64,000 nucleotides of DNA from Bog-756 sp963829235 (GCA_963829235.1 CAWHIF010000012.1:1-64000), one strand, 5' to 3'. Positions 1-8,906 are shown, numbered from the stretch's first letter. Notes: generated by a model from the sequence alone, not told the origin. Program-made: numbers and translations.

Positions 1-253
1 ATTGGTCCGTCGGCAGGCACCCTAGATCCGACGTGTGACAGCTCCGGGACCGGTGGGTGCCCCGGATGGGGCGCTCGGAAACGAAAACTCGGAAACGAAT
101 CTGGGGACGAATCTGGGGACGAAGGGGCAGCGGGCATGCCGTCTATGCTCTGTGATCGACCCGCTCGGGCCTGCCGGGGCGGGGACGGACTCACGTCCGT
201 GACAAATGGATCAACCTCAGTCGGCCGGACCGCAAAACTCGCTGGGGCGACAA
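1..253. other. Intergenic, no gene seen; short direct repeats
   Basis: No convincing open frame lies to the left of the tRNA. Around 73-123 there are short imperfect direct repeats: CTCGGAAACGAA twice, then TCTGGGGACGAA twice. Their role, if any, is unknown. The promoter of the tRNA should lie in the last 60 bases. Confidence 0.4.
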
Positions 254-327
254 GGGGATGTAGCTCAGTTGGCTAGAGCACCTGCTTTGCAAGCAGGGGG
301 TCACGGGTTCGAGTCCCGTCATCTCCA
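254..327 (+). tRNA. tRNA-Ala (anticodon UGC)
   Basis: A complete cloverleaf can be drawn by eye. The acceptor stem GGGGATG pairs with CATCTCC (one G-U pair), and the D arm carries TAGCTCAGTTGG. The anticodon stem CCTGC/GCAGG encloses a TTTGCAA loop, giving anticodon TGC for alanine. The T arm has GGTTCGAGTCC. The discriminator base is A and no CCA is encoded. Nothing follows that looks like a second tRNA. Confidence 0.97.
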
Positions 328-573
328 CTCTTTGTCGGAGTCACAACGTTTTTCCTGATCAGAGGCTGTATTTAGTCGGGATTTGCCAATCAAGGCGAAT
401 GGCGCTGTTCGAACCCTGCCAGAGCGTCGCTGGGCGTCGAACAATCCTGCCCGTGACCCGATGAAAGGGCGGGTGCGGAAACGCCGGGGAAGACCTTGTC
501 ACTGCTCGTGAAAGTTGCATGCACCCGTGTAACGGCATCACTTCCGGGCGTGTGGGTAACTGTCCAGTGTGTG

Positions 574-1233
574 TTACTTGAATATGTTGACCGCACGGGC
601 GATCACAAGTCCCAAGATGACTAATGAAGCGGTCGCCTGTATCGCCATAGCCAGTTTGGCCCAACGGGCCAGCGGCATGACATCGGTGGGGCTGAAGGCA
701 GTCGAGTCGGTGAAGCCCAAATAGAGGTAGTCGAAGAACTCGGGTCGCCATCCCGGACGAGCTACCTGGGGATTGATTTGTTCGGGAAAGGCCAAGTCCG
801 GGAACTCCGGTGTCGACCGTGCCCGGACCTCTGGGCCCCCGCCGTCCAGCTCCCAGTAGAGAAAGGAGAAAGTGATGATGACATAGAGCCACACCACTCC
901 TCCGATCCTGAGCAGCCCGCCTGGCGAGTTCGTTTCCACTCCGCCCCTGACCAGATCGATGACCAGGCGGACGGTGGCTGCGCCAGCCCCAGCGGCCAAG
1001 ATAACCACCAGTCCGAGCGAAAGCGTCCGAACGAACGTCGACCGACGGTCGATTCGACCTGGGTCGGCGATGATGAGCGCCACCAGAAGTAGCGCTTCGA
1101 TCACGGGGACGATCCACTTTGGACCAACGGCGTACTTCGGGGGGAGCAGAAAGGGCAGCACCATCGCACAGACCAGCGTGATGGCCATCGGCCAACGCTT
1201 CTCGCCCCCAAACTCGGCGCTCGATGTGACCAT
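574..1233 (-). CDS. Multi-pass membrane protein with channel-like C-terminus
   Basis: About 219 residues, with four hydrophobic stretches: near the N-terminus (ITLVCAMVLPFLL), then VPVIEALLLVALII, a longer pair around GLVVILAAGAG and VVWLYVIITFSFLYW, and a C-terminal helix ending in VARAV-like ILGLVIARAVNIF. The segment YLYLGFTDSTAFSPTDVMPL, followed by an Arg-Trp-Ala-Lys turn and a last helix, resembles the pore-loop and inner-helix layout of small ion-channel-like membrane proteins. No classical K+ filter is present. I chose the ATG at 1233 because further upstream the frame runs into the divergent gene; no good Shine-Dalgarno marks it. Exact function unknown. Confidence 0.65.
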   Translation of the reverse strand: MVTSSAEFGGEKRWPMAITLVCAMVLPFLLPPKYAVGPKWIVPVIEALLLVALIIADPGRIDRRSTFVRTLSLGLVVILAAGAGAATVRLVIDLVRGGVETNSPGGLLRIGGVVWLYVIITFSFLYWELDGGGPEVRARSTPEFPDLAFPEQINPQVARPGWRPEFFDYLYLGFTDSTAFSPTDVMPLARWAKLAMAIQATASLVILGLVIARAVNIFK

Positions 1234-1282
1234 ACTGAGACCGTAGGACAACAGACGGGCCTGATGTCGATGTCCGGTCATC

Positions 1283-1744
1283 TTGTTCTCGGTCATCCAG
1301 GCCCTCGCCATAGGCATCTCTGTGGCTATCGCCTTCGGGTTGGAGCTACCCAATGCCGATTGGATGCCCATCGCCACCCTGGTGGCCATGAAGTCCAGCC
1401 TTGGTCAAGCCACGCTTGCAGCGGAGCAGCGCCTTGCCGGTGCCGTGATGGGGGCGCTGATCGCCACGTTCTTTCTTTTGACGGTGACCAACAAACACGT
1501 TCTGCAAGTCATCGTGATCGTCCTCGGAGCGTTCGCCGCATCGTTCCGTGCCGCCACCTACGCCTTTTACTGCGCAGCGATGGCTGGCCTTGTCCTGATA
1601 GCCGAGGATGTCTCCCACCCGACCAATCTCTCGGCTGAGGGGCGAAGGGTACTTTTCACCTTCCTCGGCCTGGGCATCGGCATCGGCGTGCTCGTTCTCG
1701 CCGAGCTGATCCAGAAACGGCAGGCAGCGAAGGCGGCACCATGA
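1283..1744 (+). CDS. Small FUSC-family (fusaric acid resistance-like) membrane protein
   Basis: 153 residues and almost wholly hydrophobic. The first segment VIQALAIGISVAIAFGLEL, the conserved DWMPIATLVAMKSSLGQ turn and the helix AGAVMGALIATFFLL match the minimal FUSC_2 repeat, which in larger proteins forms half of an aromatic-acid or p-hydroxybenzoate efflux pump. The start is a TTG at 1283; a stop lies in frame just upstream at 1262, so the protein cannot be longer. It is followed after 9 bases by a K+-channel gene, suggesting one transcript. As a single repeat it would have to work as an oligomer. The substrate cannot be read from sequence. Confidence 0.7.
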   Translation: MFSVIQALAIGISVAIAFGLELPNADWMPIATLVAMKSSLGQATLAAEQRLAGAVMGALIATFFLLTVTNKHVLQVIVIVLGAFAASFRAATYAFYCAAMAGLVLIAEDVSHPTNLSAEGRRVLFTFLGLGIGIGVLVLAELIQKRQAAKAAP

Positions 1745-1753
1745 GGTCCCCGA

Positions 1754-2335
1754 TTGTCTGATCCAGCGACCTCCACTCAGCCCGACAAGGTGGCGGTCCT
1801 ACCGTTCGATGAACTACCCCGTCCTCAGCGCCGACGGCTGGTGCTTCGGGCCTTTCTGCGAACGATTGTCACGGTCACCGTGATCGTCGTGGCCTACTTC
1901 GTTGCTCCTCTCGATCAGGCCATGTCCCCCCTCACGATCACCAAGCTGGTCCTGTTGGCACTGGTCGTCGTCGCCTTGATCGGATGGCAGATCTGGCGCA
2001 TCACGCTGTCGGACTACCCGACCATCCGTGCCGTGGAAGCACTGGCCTTCATCGTTCCGGCGTATCTGGTGCTCTTCGCCGCCATCTACTTCCTCATGAA
2101 CCACGCCAACCCGGCGACCTTCGGGACGAGCCTGACCAGGTTGGACAGCCTTTACTTCTCGGCCACAGTGTTCACCACCGTCGGTTTCGGTGACATCTCG
2201 GCAAGGTCTCAGCCGGGCCGAGCCATTGTCCTCGTCCAGATGATTCTGGACCTGGTCATCCTGGGCCTCGTCGTGAGGTTGGTCGTCAACGCGGTGAAGA
2301 TCGGACTGAGTCGGCGATCTGTTTCTGTCGATTGA
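1754..2335 (+). CDS. Two-TM potassium channel family protein
   Basis: 193 residues. Two N-terminal helices (about 29-48 and 58-77) come first, then a helix near 91-111, the pore loop and a final inner helix (about 153-175). The loop contains TVGFGD, the signature K+ selectivity filter (TVGYGD/TVGFGD), directly after SATVFTT. No regulatory RCK domain is attached. The start is TTG at 1754, 9 bases after the FUSC-like gene, so the two probably share a transcript. Predicted role: K+ flux across the cytoplasmic membrane. The family assignment is firm; gating and direction are unknown. Confidence 0.85.
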   Translation: MSDPATSTQPDKVAVLPFDELPRPQRRRLVLRAFLRTIVTVTVIVVAYFVAPLDQAMSPLTITKLVLLALVVVALIGWQIWRITLSDYPTIRAVEALAFIVPAYLVLFAAIYFLMNHANPATFGTSLTRLDSLYFSATVFTTVGFGDISARSQPGRAIVLVQMILDLVILGLVVRLVVNAVKIGLSRRSVSVD

Positions 2336-2514
2336 CATTGACTCCGTGGACCGTCTCCTGACTCTCCCACGCGGAACAACCCAGTTTGGTGCTGGCGGGA
2401 GTAAATGGCGGACGCCAGATCGCACGTGGTCATCGCGCCGTGAGCCATCATCTCCGGATCGCCTCTGGCATCAGATATTGCCCCGCGCCGGCAGCTATGC
2501 GGGGCAGGCAGTTG

Positions 2515-3384
2515 CTAGCGATGGGTCAGCCAGCGGTCGTCGGAAAGTGCAACATCCAACACGACGGCTGCATCTTGCCAAGAAGGCACATTCGGCTGAT
2601 CAGGTCGCAACCAGCGGTTGTGCACAATCTGCACACCTGCCACCTCCAGCCACCATTTCATTTCGCTGGTCGCCGGGCTCCAGTTGGAGCCATTGAGATA
2701 TCCGGCGATCACGGCCCGAGCATTACCCAGGTCCCAAGAGTCCGAATGGGCGGTCCTGAGCAGAGCGATAAATACGGCACGGGCAAGATCAAGTCCGCGA
2801 GGGGCGACTTGCGCCCGTTCCCAGTCGATCAGCACAGCTCTGGAATGGGACTCTAGATAGTTGCCATCTCCCGGGTCGCCATGTGTCACGATCAACGGTC
2901 CCAATTGAGGGTGCTCGCAACACGGGACTGAGGCGAGCTGATCCTGTAGCGCGTCGATCTTTTGCTGGTGAGACGATACGAATTGAGCCTCGTCCAAGAT
3001 CGTCAAGCCCGAGCCTCGCCACTGCACACCCTCCAAGCGTTGGAGAGTTCGCCCCATCCGGCTCCACGAGGATGGGGACTGGGGGGGCATGCCATCGATG
3101 CGCTCAGTCACGAGGCAAGGTGCCAATTGCTCATCGGCGACTCTTCCGGAGCCGAACCAATGAACCCTGGGCACATCCACTTCCCGATCGGACAGCCACA
3201 CGAGTGCTCGATGCTCAATCTCGAGACACCCAGGGATCTGCTCGATCTTCACGACAACGGGGAGCCTTGATCCAGCCTCTGCTCCAAAAAAGACACGGTG
3301 AGCTAGTCCGGTGGGGGCTGGCTCCAGATCACCCACTGCATAGCCATCGGAAAATTCGACTGCGAGACTCACCACTGCGACCAT
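2515..3384 (-). CDS. Aminoglycoside phosphotransferase-fold protein (APH/choline kinase family)
   Basis: 289 residues if translation begins at the ATG at 3384; an in-frame ATG at 3429 is the alternative. The kinase-like fold is shown by VVVKIE (ATP-binding lysine, about residue 46), the catalytic HGDPGDGNY loop (about 168-176) and the metal-binding IDWERA (about 186). This is the HxDxxxxN...D pattern of APH enzymes. The family phosphorylates small hydroxylated molecules such as aminoglycosides, choline or methylthioribose. No resistance context is visible, so the substrate is open. Codon composition is less GC-biased than in most neighbours. Confidence 0.8.
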   Translation of the reverse strand: MVAVVSLAVEFSDGYAVGDLEPAPTGLAHRVFFGAEAGSRLPVVVKIEQIPGCLEIEHRALVWLSDREVDVPRVHWFGSGRVADEQLAPCLVTERIDGMPPQSPSSWSRMGRTLQRLEGVQWRGSGLTILDEAQFVSSHQQKIDALQDQLASVPCCEHPQLGPLIVTHGDPGDGNYLESHSRAVLIDWERAQVAPRGLDLARAVFIALLRTAHSDSWDLGNARAVIAGYLNGSNWSPATSEMKWWLEVAGVQIVHNRWLRPDQPNVPSWQDAAVVLDVALSDDRWLTHR

Positions 3385-3535
3385 AGAACGACGAATCCCG
3401 GATCGTCCCGATGTGGCCTGATCAGCCACGGCGGCTCCGAGTGAGACGCCCAGATCGGCCTCGCAGCACGGCTCAACCGGTTCCTCGCTTTTCCGACCGG
3501 CAAGCGCCTGATCATCGGGTCGGGTCCGTGGAGCT

Positions 3536-4281
3536 TCACAGCTGGGACCTCAGCACGTCGGACTCGCAGCCTGGCGCCGACGGGTCGGAGCCGTGCTCGA
3601 TCAGCCACCGGCCCGCCACCAGGCTTCGCAACGACCACCAGGCGCGGATGACGTCGAGGTCGACGTCGGCGCCGTAACCACGACGACGTCGTCAAGGTGC
3701 TCCTCGTGTCCGAGCGTCAGGATGGCGAGGTCGAACAGGGCGCCGCCCTGGCCCGCATCGGACCAGTCGATCACGCCGGTGATCTCGTCACCGTCGGCGA
3801 AGACGTGGGCGATCTGCAGGTCGCCGTGCGTGAACACCGGGGTCCATGGCCGGAGTGCAGCCTTCCCGATCCGGCGGTTGCACGTGACCACGTCGATGGG
3901 GAGGACGCCGTTCGTGACAAGCCACTCGCATTCGCCGTCGAGGCGCGAAGTGACCTCATCCAGGTTCTTACCGGGCCATGGCGGCACCGGCGCGTCGTGC
4001 AGTATCCGCACGGCGGCACCTGCCGCAGCCCACGCCGCCCACGACGCGGTCGATGGCTCGCCGACGCGGCTGAGTGCCGTCCCTGTCAGGACGGCGAGCG
4101 CGAGCACCGGCGGCTTCCGCCACAGGACCTCCGGAGTCGGGATCGGCGCCAAAGCCATCGCTTCGACCTCGACCTCGGTGCGTGTTTGATCAGCGTCGAT
4201 CTTGAGGTACACGTCGCCGACACGCAGGGTCGCCCACTCGCTATGGGCGATGATGACCTCCGCCTCTTCCACGCCGGCCAT
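3536..4281 (-). pseudogene. Aminoglycoside phosphotransferase-like gene with a frameshift
   Basis: From the ATG at 4281 the frame reads as an APH-type phosphotransferase: MAGVEEAEVIIAHSEW, a proline-rich PPWPGKNLDE, then the catalytic FTHGDLQIAHVF and metal site GVIDWSDA. After HEEHLDD near 3680 the frame degenerates into Ser/Thr/Pro-rich nonsense. One frame over, the protein resumes as GYGADVDLDVIRAWW, SLVAGRWLIEHG and ends LRSQL with TGA at 3536. A single base is therefore missing at about 3678-3684. This is either a true disruption or a sequencing error. The likely ancestral function is phosphorylation of an aminoglycoside or other small alcohol. Confidence 0.8.
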
Positions 4282-4811
4282 TATTGCGGGATCCCCGTCG
4301 ACGTGACTGAGTCGGCGTTCGGCCCCGGATCCCGGGTCCGTTCGCAGAGCGAGAGGCCGAGATGATCGCGGCCGGCACGGTCGCTGCTCCAGGAGACCCT
4401 TGGTGTCCGATCCACCACGCCGATGCAAGAAGCCCCGGAGATGTCCGAGTGTGTGGTTGACCATCGAGCGCTGCGGTCGATCGCCTCGGACGCTGGGACC
4501 GTCCGGCTTGTTCGGATCCTTCTCCAGACAAAGGCGACCGTCGTCAACCTCCTTCCTTCGGTTCCACTGCGCCATCCGCAAGGAGCATCCACCGCGGGCA
4601 GACGGCAGCCCCGTCCGTCTTGTCGTTTGCACGCTCACCGATGCCACGAATATCGTTGATAGCACTCGGTTCCGTCCGATCGGGCTAGACCGTGGCGCTC
4701 GGCGACCGCGATGTCGCCTCAAAGTGCGGTGGCAGGAGCGGCGTTGACCGCTTCGGGCCGGCTGGACGAGCAGTGACCGCTTGCAACCGACAATCGCAAG
4801 AGGACGGAAAA

Positions 4812-5150
4812 GTGCCCAGTTCCGACGCAGGTGATGTCCTCAAGAGCTTCGATCGTGCTCTATGGCTTCTGAGCGCCAGGCGCCAGGAAATTGACCGGTC
4901 GCCTATGGAGAATCAATGGCTCTGGGATGAAATCCGCCAACTGGGCGCCGAGGAGGACGACCCGGCCAAGTACCTCGAAGCAATAGGAAACCTCATCGCG
5001 GCATTCATCGAAGTCTCATCATTCTTCCTGTCTGGGTGGGCGCACTCGGCCGGTGAAGAGGCAGAGGCGATCATCGCCGTGACCAGACGGATCTGCGAAG
5101 AAACCTACGGAGACCACACCGCGGCGACCGAGTTCGCCCCGGAGGAATGA
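4812..5150 (+). CDS. Hypothetical protein, 112 residues
   Basis: Unrecognised. I chose the GTG at 4812 because AGAGGACGG sits 5-13 bases upstream as a Shine-Dalgarno; the frame is open for another 40 residues upstream, but that part is unlike protein. The product is acidic and mainly helical: a charged N-terminal half (LKSFDRALWLLSARRQEIDR), a helix-rich centre with a short hydrophobic patch (FIEVSSFFLSGWAH) and an acidic C-terminus (EFAPEE). There is no signal peptide or clear membrane segment. It stands alone between divergent and tandem neighbours. Confidence 0.6.
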   Translation: MPSSDAGDVLKSFDRALWLLSARRQEIDRSPMENQWLWDEIRQLGAEEDDPAKYLEAIGNLIAAFIEVSSFFLSGWAHSAGEEAEAIIAVTRRICEETYGDHTAATEFAPEE

Positions 5151-5333
5151 CGACGATCCGCGGTCGCCGATCGATTTGGCCTTTTTCTTCGGGGAGCTCT
5201 CTCACTCCCATCCGGTGGATCCGTAGGTCCCCACAGGGCTTGGACTGACGCCGGGACAGCCGACCTCGTCGGCCAGAGTGGCTCCCCACCAAGCCGTCTA
5301 CCCTCGTGCCTATTCGAAGAAGGGTGACCAGCA

Positions 5334-6632
5334 ATGACGAACATCCAAGGTCCCGAGGGACTTCCACAGGAGAAGTTGGCGCTCCTGACCCCTGAGTATC
5401 TGTTGGCCGGCCATCTGATCGACCGAGCCGGCATGCCTCATCTGATCGCCGCCTTCGGGCGCGACGGTATGCGGGACATCGCCATCGAGGAGTGGATGGG
5501 GGCCAGCCCTGTCTACACCCGGCGCATGCAGCGAGCCCTCGGCTTCGAAGGTGACTCGGTCGAGACCATCTTCAAGGGGTTGCAGCTCGATATCGGCGCT
5601 CCGCCCCAGTTCATGGACTTCCGCTATTCGGTCGCCGACCACGACCACGGCGAGTTCTGGCTCGACCATTGTGGGGCCCTCATGGACGTCGAGCCGATGG
5701 GCGACGAGTACGTCGTGGCCATGTGCCACGACATCGAGGATCCGACGTTTGACGCCACCGCCATCGCCACCAATCCGAGGGCGCAGATGCGCCCGATCCA
5801 CCGCCCTCCCCGCGTGCCTGCGGGACGGTCACCGGCATGCCACTGGACCGTGACCATCGCAGACACACATCCGGAGCTGCCTATTCCGGCGGAGGCCGAA
5901 GCCATGGCGGCGACACGGGCGGCAACTTTCGAGCTGGCTCCCATCGATGTGGGCGACCCCGGGCGATCCGACTACACCGGTCCACTGGTCGCCGACCTGC
6001 AGTTCTCCGAATGGTCCGCGTCGGCCCTTCGCCGGATCATCGACGAGGTGTGCCTGCAGGGCCACTTGCTGGTCTTGTCGTTCCTGGCGGCGACAGGTCG
6101 GAGGGCACAGAGCCCTGAGGCAGTCGTCGAATTCGGACGACGGCAGTTCACAGGCGTCGCCGGCGTGGCCGCCGCTCGTCTCCGGGATGCGCTCGACCTT
6201 CCCCCCACTCTGGTCGGTGCTGCTCGTTTGCTGGCTCTCCATCCCGCCCTACAGCCCCATGGGTACGTCCGCTGCGACGTGATGCTCGAAGATGATCGCC
6301 TCGTCGTTTCACTGGACAGGGAGAGCGCCGCAGTGGCAGACCGGGCCTGGCCTGCTCTGCTCGACGGCGATCACCTGGGACCGCTCGACGCGATGGTGCG
6401 GGAGATAGATCCCCACCTCCGCTGTGAAGGCGTCTCGGACGAAGGGACCCTCGTCGTCGAGGTGGTCCGCCGTCCCACCGAGGCACCGCTGAGTGACGAT
6501 GTCCGACTCACCCGCTTCAGCACGGGCACCACGCACAGATTCGAGCCCAGGGGGACCCCGGTGGCGATCCGCACACCGGATCGCGACGTTGCCGCGCGGG
6601 CGGCCGGTCACGCCGGGAACGCACGGGACTAA
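5334..6632 (+). CDS. Conserved actinobacterial protein of unknown function
   Basis: 432 residues, starting at an ATG preceded by AGAAGGG. The most striking block is at about 106-155: FWLDHCGALMDVEP, VVAMCHDIEDPTF, then NPRAQMRPIHRPPR. Its spaced Cys and His residues recall the L-2-amino-thiazoline-4-carboxylic acid hydrolase-like fold. I recall similar proteins in mycobacteria and other Actinobacteria without an assigned role. No signal peptide or membrane segment is seen. The 3' end overlaps the convergent MarR gene by 4 bases. The hydrolase-like assignment is tentative. Confidence 0.65.
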   Translation: MTNIQGPEGLPQEKLALLTPEYLLAGHLIDRAGMPHLIAAFGRDGMRDIAIEEWMGASPVYTRRMQRALGFEGDSVETIFKGLQLDIGAPPQFMDFRYSVADHDHGEFWLDHCGALMDVEPMGDEYVVAMCHDIEDPTFDATAIATNPRAQMRPIHRPPRVPAGRSPACHWTVTIADTHPELPIPAEAEAMAATRAATFELAPIDVGDPGRSDYTGPLVADLQFSEWSASALRRIIDEVCLQGHLLVLSFLAATGRRAQSPEAVVEFGRRQFTGVAGVAAARLRDALDLPPTLVGAARLLALHPALQPHGYVRCDVMLEDDRLVVSLDRESAAVADRAWPALLDGDHLGPLDAMVREIDPHLRCEGVSDEGTLVVEVVRRPTEAPLSDDVRLTRFSTGTTHRFEPRGTPVAIRTPDRDVAARAAGHAGNARD

Positions 6633-7099
6633 TCGGGAGGCCGCGTCAGCTGCTCGAGCATCTGGACAAGGTCCGCGAACCTCTCCGCACCGAGCTCCCT
6701 GGTGACAGCTTCCTCGGCTTGGCGAACCGCATCAGCGACGACGTCGGCTGCGTGCCGACCCCTGGCCGTCAGGAGGAGATCCGTCCGCCGGCGATCGGTT
6801 TCGTTGGGCCTTCGATCGACGAGCCCGCCCGTGACCAGGGCGTCCACGAGCTTGGACACCGCTTGCTTGCTGATGCCCATCTCGCGTATCAGCTGGCTGG
6901 CATCGGTACCACCCGCGGCAAGGATCATGAGCGCCCAGTAGCCGGGCTGTGGCAACTCTTCGAACCCGCGTTCCGCCAGGCGGTGCCTGATGGCGGCACG
7001 GTAGCGCTGGTTGGTCCGACGGAGCAGCCACGGCAGTAGAGCGGCCGGGTCGCCTGGTTCCCGTCGGCCGACGGCTGCGCCCGTTCCGCTTTTCGTCAT
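6629..7099 (-). CDS. MarR-family transcriptional regulator
   Basis: 156 residues. The winged helix-turn-helix spans about 50-115: LPQPGYWALMILAAGG, then SQLIREMGISKQAVSKLVDALV (recognition helix) and the wing GLVDRRPNETDRRRTDLLLT, the classic MarR D-x-R-(x)n-LT pattern. Flanking helices form the dimer interface. The gene is divergent from a small membrane-protein gene, and a perfect 7-bp inverted repeat lies in the 70-base gap. It therefore most likely represses itself and that gene. The effector ligand is unknown. Confidence 0.92.
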   Translation of the reverse strand: MTKSGTGAAVGRREPGDPAALLPWLLRRTNQRYRAAIRHRLAERGFEELPQPGYWALMILAAGGTDASQLIREMGISKQAVSKLVDALVTGGLVDRRPNETDRRRTDLLLTARGRHAADVVADAVRQAEEAVTRELGAERFADLVQMLEQLTRPPD

Positions 7100-7104
7100 A
7101 GTAA

Positions 7105-7131
7105 TTGACAGTCTATCACATAGACTAGTAT
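7105..7131. promoter_or_regulatory. MarR operator with overlapping promoter elements
   Basis: AGTCTAT (7110-7116) and ATAGACT (7120-7126) form a perfect inverted repeat around CAC. On the plus strand a TTGACA box (7105-7110) directly abuts it, and a TAGTAT (7126-7131) lies at a short 15-base spacing. The palindrome therefore sits between the -35 and -10 of a promoter reading toward 7170. It is also within 12 bases of the MarR start codon on the other strand. Both positions suit repression. Confidence 0.7.
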
Positions 7132-7169
7132 TGGTGGTTGGTACGGAACCCAGCGAAAGGAGCCTCTCG

Positions 7170-7406
7170 ATGCCCTACGGCAGCGGTCCTCTCATCCGAC
7201 AAGCCCTGGTCCGAGCAACGCCTTGGCCGCGTTCTGCGATCGGTGTCGCCATGGTCGCATCTGGTGTCGTGCTCGCCCTGCTCGGTCACCTCGCGGGCGG
7301 TCTGCTCGCCGTCGCCGGGGTCGTCCTGCTCTGGCGAATGGTTCGGATCCGCGTGCATCGCCGGCAGGCGACGCGGGGGTCAGCCCCGGAGCCGGGGAGT
7401 CCATGA
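7170..7406 (+). CDS. Small two-helix membrane protein
   Basis: 78 residues from an ATG at 7170 with GAAAGGAG ideally placed 8-15 bases upstream. Two adjacent hydrophobic helices (about 19-38 and 40-51, AIGVAMVASGVVLALLGHLAGG and LLAVAGVVLLWRM) are followed by a basic tail. No known domain. It is divergent from the MarR gene and shares its operator, so it is probably a MarR target, possibly part of a stress or efflux response. Confidence 0.7.
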   Translation: MPYGSGPLIRQALVRATPWPRSAIGVAMVASGVVLALLGHLAGGLLAVAGVVLLWRMVRIRVHRRQATRGSAPEPGSP

Positions 7407-7589
7407 CTCACTCCCCTCCTGGTTCGTTCCGCATCCCGGCGCTGGCCACCCATCCGCCGGCGACGCCCCGCGCCCGCCCGGTTGCTGTCGGCGCAGCCGA
7501 GTGGCGACCTGAGGAATGCCCGCCCGTGGGCACCGCTGACTCCGACGAAGTCGATGCTCCCTTGCATGCGGAGTCTCTTCGATCTACTC

Positions 7590-7611
7590 TTCCACTAAGG
7601 AATTAGTGGAA
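7590..7611. promoter_or_regulatory. Operator palindrome of the GntR/ABC operon
   Basis: TTCCACTAA (7590-7598) and TTAGTGGAA (7603-7611) are perfect 9-bp inverted arms separated by GGAA. The site ends 9 bases before the GTG start of the GntR regulator, overlapping its GAGGAG ribosome-binding region. This position is expected for autorepression by a YtrA-type regulator. Confidence 0.8.
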
Positions 7612-7620
7612 TGAGGAGCC

Positions 7621-8013
7621 GTGATCGAATTCCAACTGGACAGCACGTCAGGTGTCGCCACCTATCTGCAACTGGTGCAGCAGGTCCATCAGGCGCTGCA
7701 ACTGGGTCTCCTTGAGCCGGGTGATCAGCTCCCGACGGCCCAGCAGGTCGTTGGAAAGCTGGCCATCAACCCGAACACCGTGCTCAAGGCGTACAGGGAC
7801 CTCGAACGAGAGGGCCTGGCCCGGGCCAGACCCGGTCAGGGGACATTCATCGTCGGGACCCTGCCCCGTACCGACCCGGCCGCTCAGGCGCGATTCCTCG
7901 AGTCGATGACCAAGTGGCTGCGATCGGCGCGGGCGGCGGGGCTTGGCCCCGACGACATCGAGGCGATCTACCGCACGGCAGTACGGAACTGCTTCGCCGA
8001 GGGGGTGGCATGA
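7621..8013 (+). CDS. GntR-family regulator, YtrA subfamily
   Basis: 130 residues from a GTG at 7621 with GAGGAG upstream. An N-terminal winged helix (about 1-75) shows LLEPGDQLPTAQQVVGKLAINPNTVLKAYRDLEREGL and the wing GQGTFIVG, typical of GntR proteins. Only about 50 residues follow, too short for an FCD or UTRA ligand domain, which is the YtrA layout. Its stop codon overlaps the ATG of an ABC ATPase (ATGA). YtrA regulators normally repress their own ABC transporter operon and respond to cell-envelope stress such as peptide antibiotics. Confidence 0.92.
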   Translation: MIEFQLDSTSGVATYLQLVQQVHQALQLGLLEPGDQLPTAQQVVGKLAINPNTVLKAYRDLEREGLARARPGQGTFIVGTLPRTDPAAQARFLESMTKWLRSARAAGLGPDDIEAIYRTAVRNCFAEGVA

Positions 8014-8906
8014 CCGACGTCATCGAGACCAACCAGCTCGGCAGACAGTATGGAAGGCGCTGGGCGCTCCACGACTGCACACTCGCCATCCCGGAAGGGA
8101 AGGTCGTCGGCCTCGTCGGACCCAACGGCGCAGGCAAGACCACGCTCCTGCAGCTTGCCGTCGGGCTGCTCACCCCGACGGCAGGGACCGTCGAAGTCCT
8201 CGGTTCGCCACCCGGGGACGGACCCCACCAACTCGGGCGGGTCGGCTTCGTGGCCCAGGACACGCCCACCTACGCTCGATTGTCGGTCACGCAGCACCTC
8301 CGCATGGGCAGCCTTCTCAATCCGCGCTGGGATGACGAGCTGGCCGCCCGCCGCATCGAGGCCCTCGACATCGACCCCGGGCAACGGGCGGGCTCACTGT
8401 CCGGCGGCCAACGAGCCCAACTCGCCCTCACATTGGCCATCGCCAAGCGGCCCGAGGTCCTGCTGCTCGACGAGCCGGTGGCCAGCCTCGATCCGCTGGC
8501 CCGCCGCGAGTTCCTTCAGGTGCTGATGGAAGTCGTCGCCGAACACGGGGTCAGCGTCGTGCTCTCCTCACACCTTGTCGCCGACCTCGAGCGGGTCTGC
8601 GACTTCCTCGTCGTCCTGGTTGCGTCCCACGTCCGGGTGGCCGGCGACGTTGCCGAACTGCTTGCCACCCACCATCGGATTTCCGGTCCTCGTCGAGATG
8701 CGAGAAGCCTGCCGGCAGATCAGCACGTGATCGAGGCAAGCCAGACGGGCAGGCAGTCCACGCTTCTCGTCCGCACCGAGCTGCCGATCCTCGACCCGAC
8801 CTGGACGACCACGCCGGTGACGTTGGAGGACCTGGTGCTCGGTTACATGGGCCAGGCGCGCGATGAGGAACGGGCGCAGAAGTCCGGACTGGGGGTCCTC
8901 CGATGA
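8010..8906 (+). CDS. ABC transporter ATP-binding protein
   Basis: 298 residues. Walker A is GPNGAGKT (about 37-44), the ABC signature is LSGGQRAQ (about 131) and Walker B is VLLLDEP (about 151), followed by SLDPLARREF and the switch SSHL. The Q-loop lies in GFVAQD. After the nucleotide-binding domain comes a 70-residue C-terminal extension like those of drug or bacitracin exporters. Translation overlaps the regulator upstream and the permease downstream by 4 bases each. It should energise the adjacent permease at the cytoplasmic face of the membrane. Confidence 0.95.
   Translation: MTDVIETNQLGRQYGRRWALHDCTLAIPEGKVVGLVGPNGAGKTTLLQLAVGLLTPTAGTVEVLGSPPGDGPHQLGRVGFVAQDTPTYARLSVTQHLRMGSLLNPRWDDELAARRIEALDIDPGQRAGSLSGGQRAQLALTLAIAKRPEVLLLDEPVASLDPLARREFLQVLMEVVAEHGVSVVLSSHLVADLERVCDFLVVLVASHVRVAGDVAELLATHHRISGPRRDARSLPADQHVIEASQTGRQSTLLVRTELPILDPTWTTTPVTLEDLVLGYMGQARDEERAQKSGLGVLR

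Noticed and set aside
2515..4281. A resistance cassette made of two phosphotransferase genes
   Set aside because: No integrase, transposase, attC or other resistance genes nearby; the two proteins are only distantly alike and one is frameshifted.
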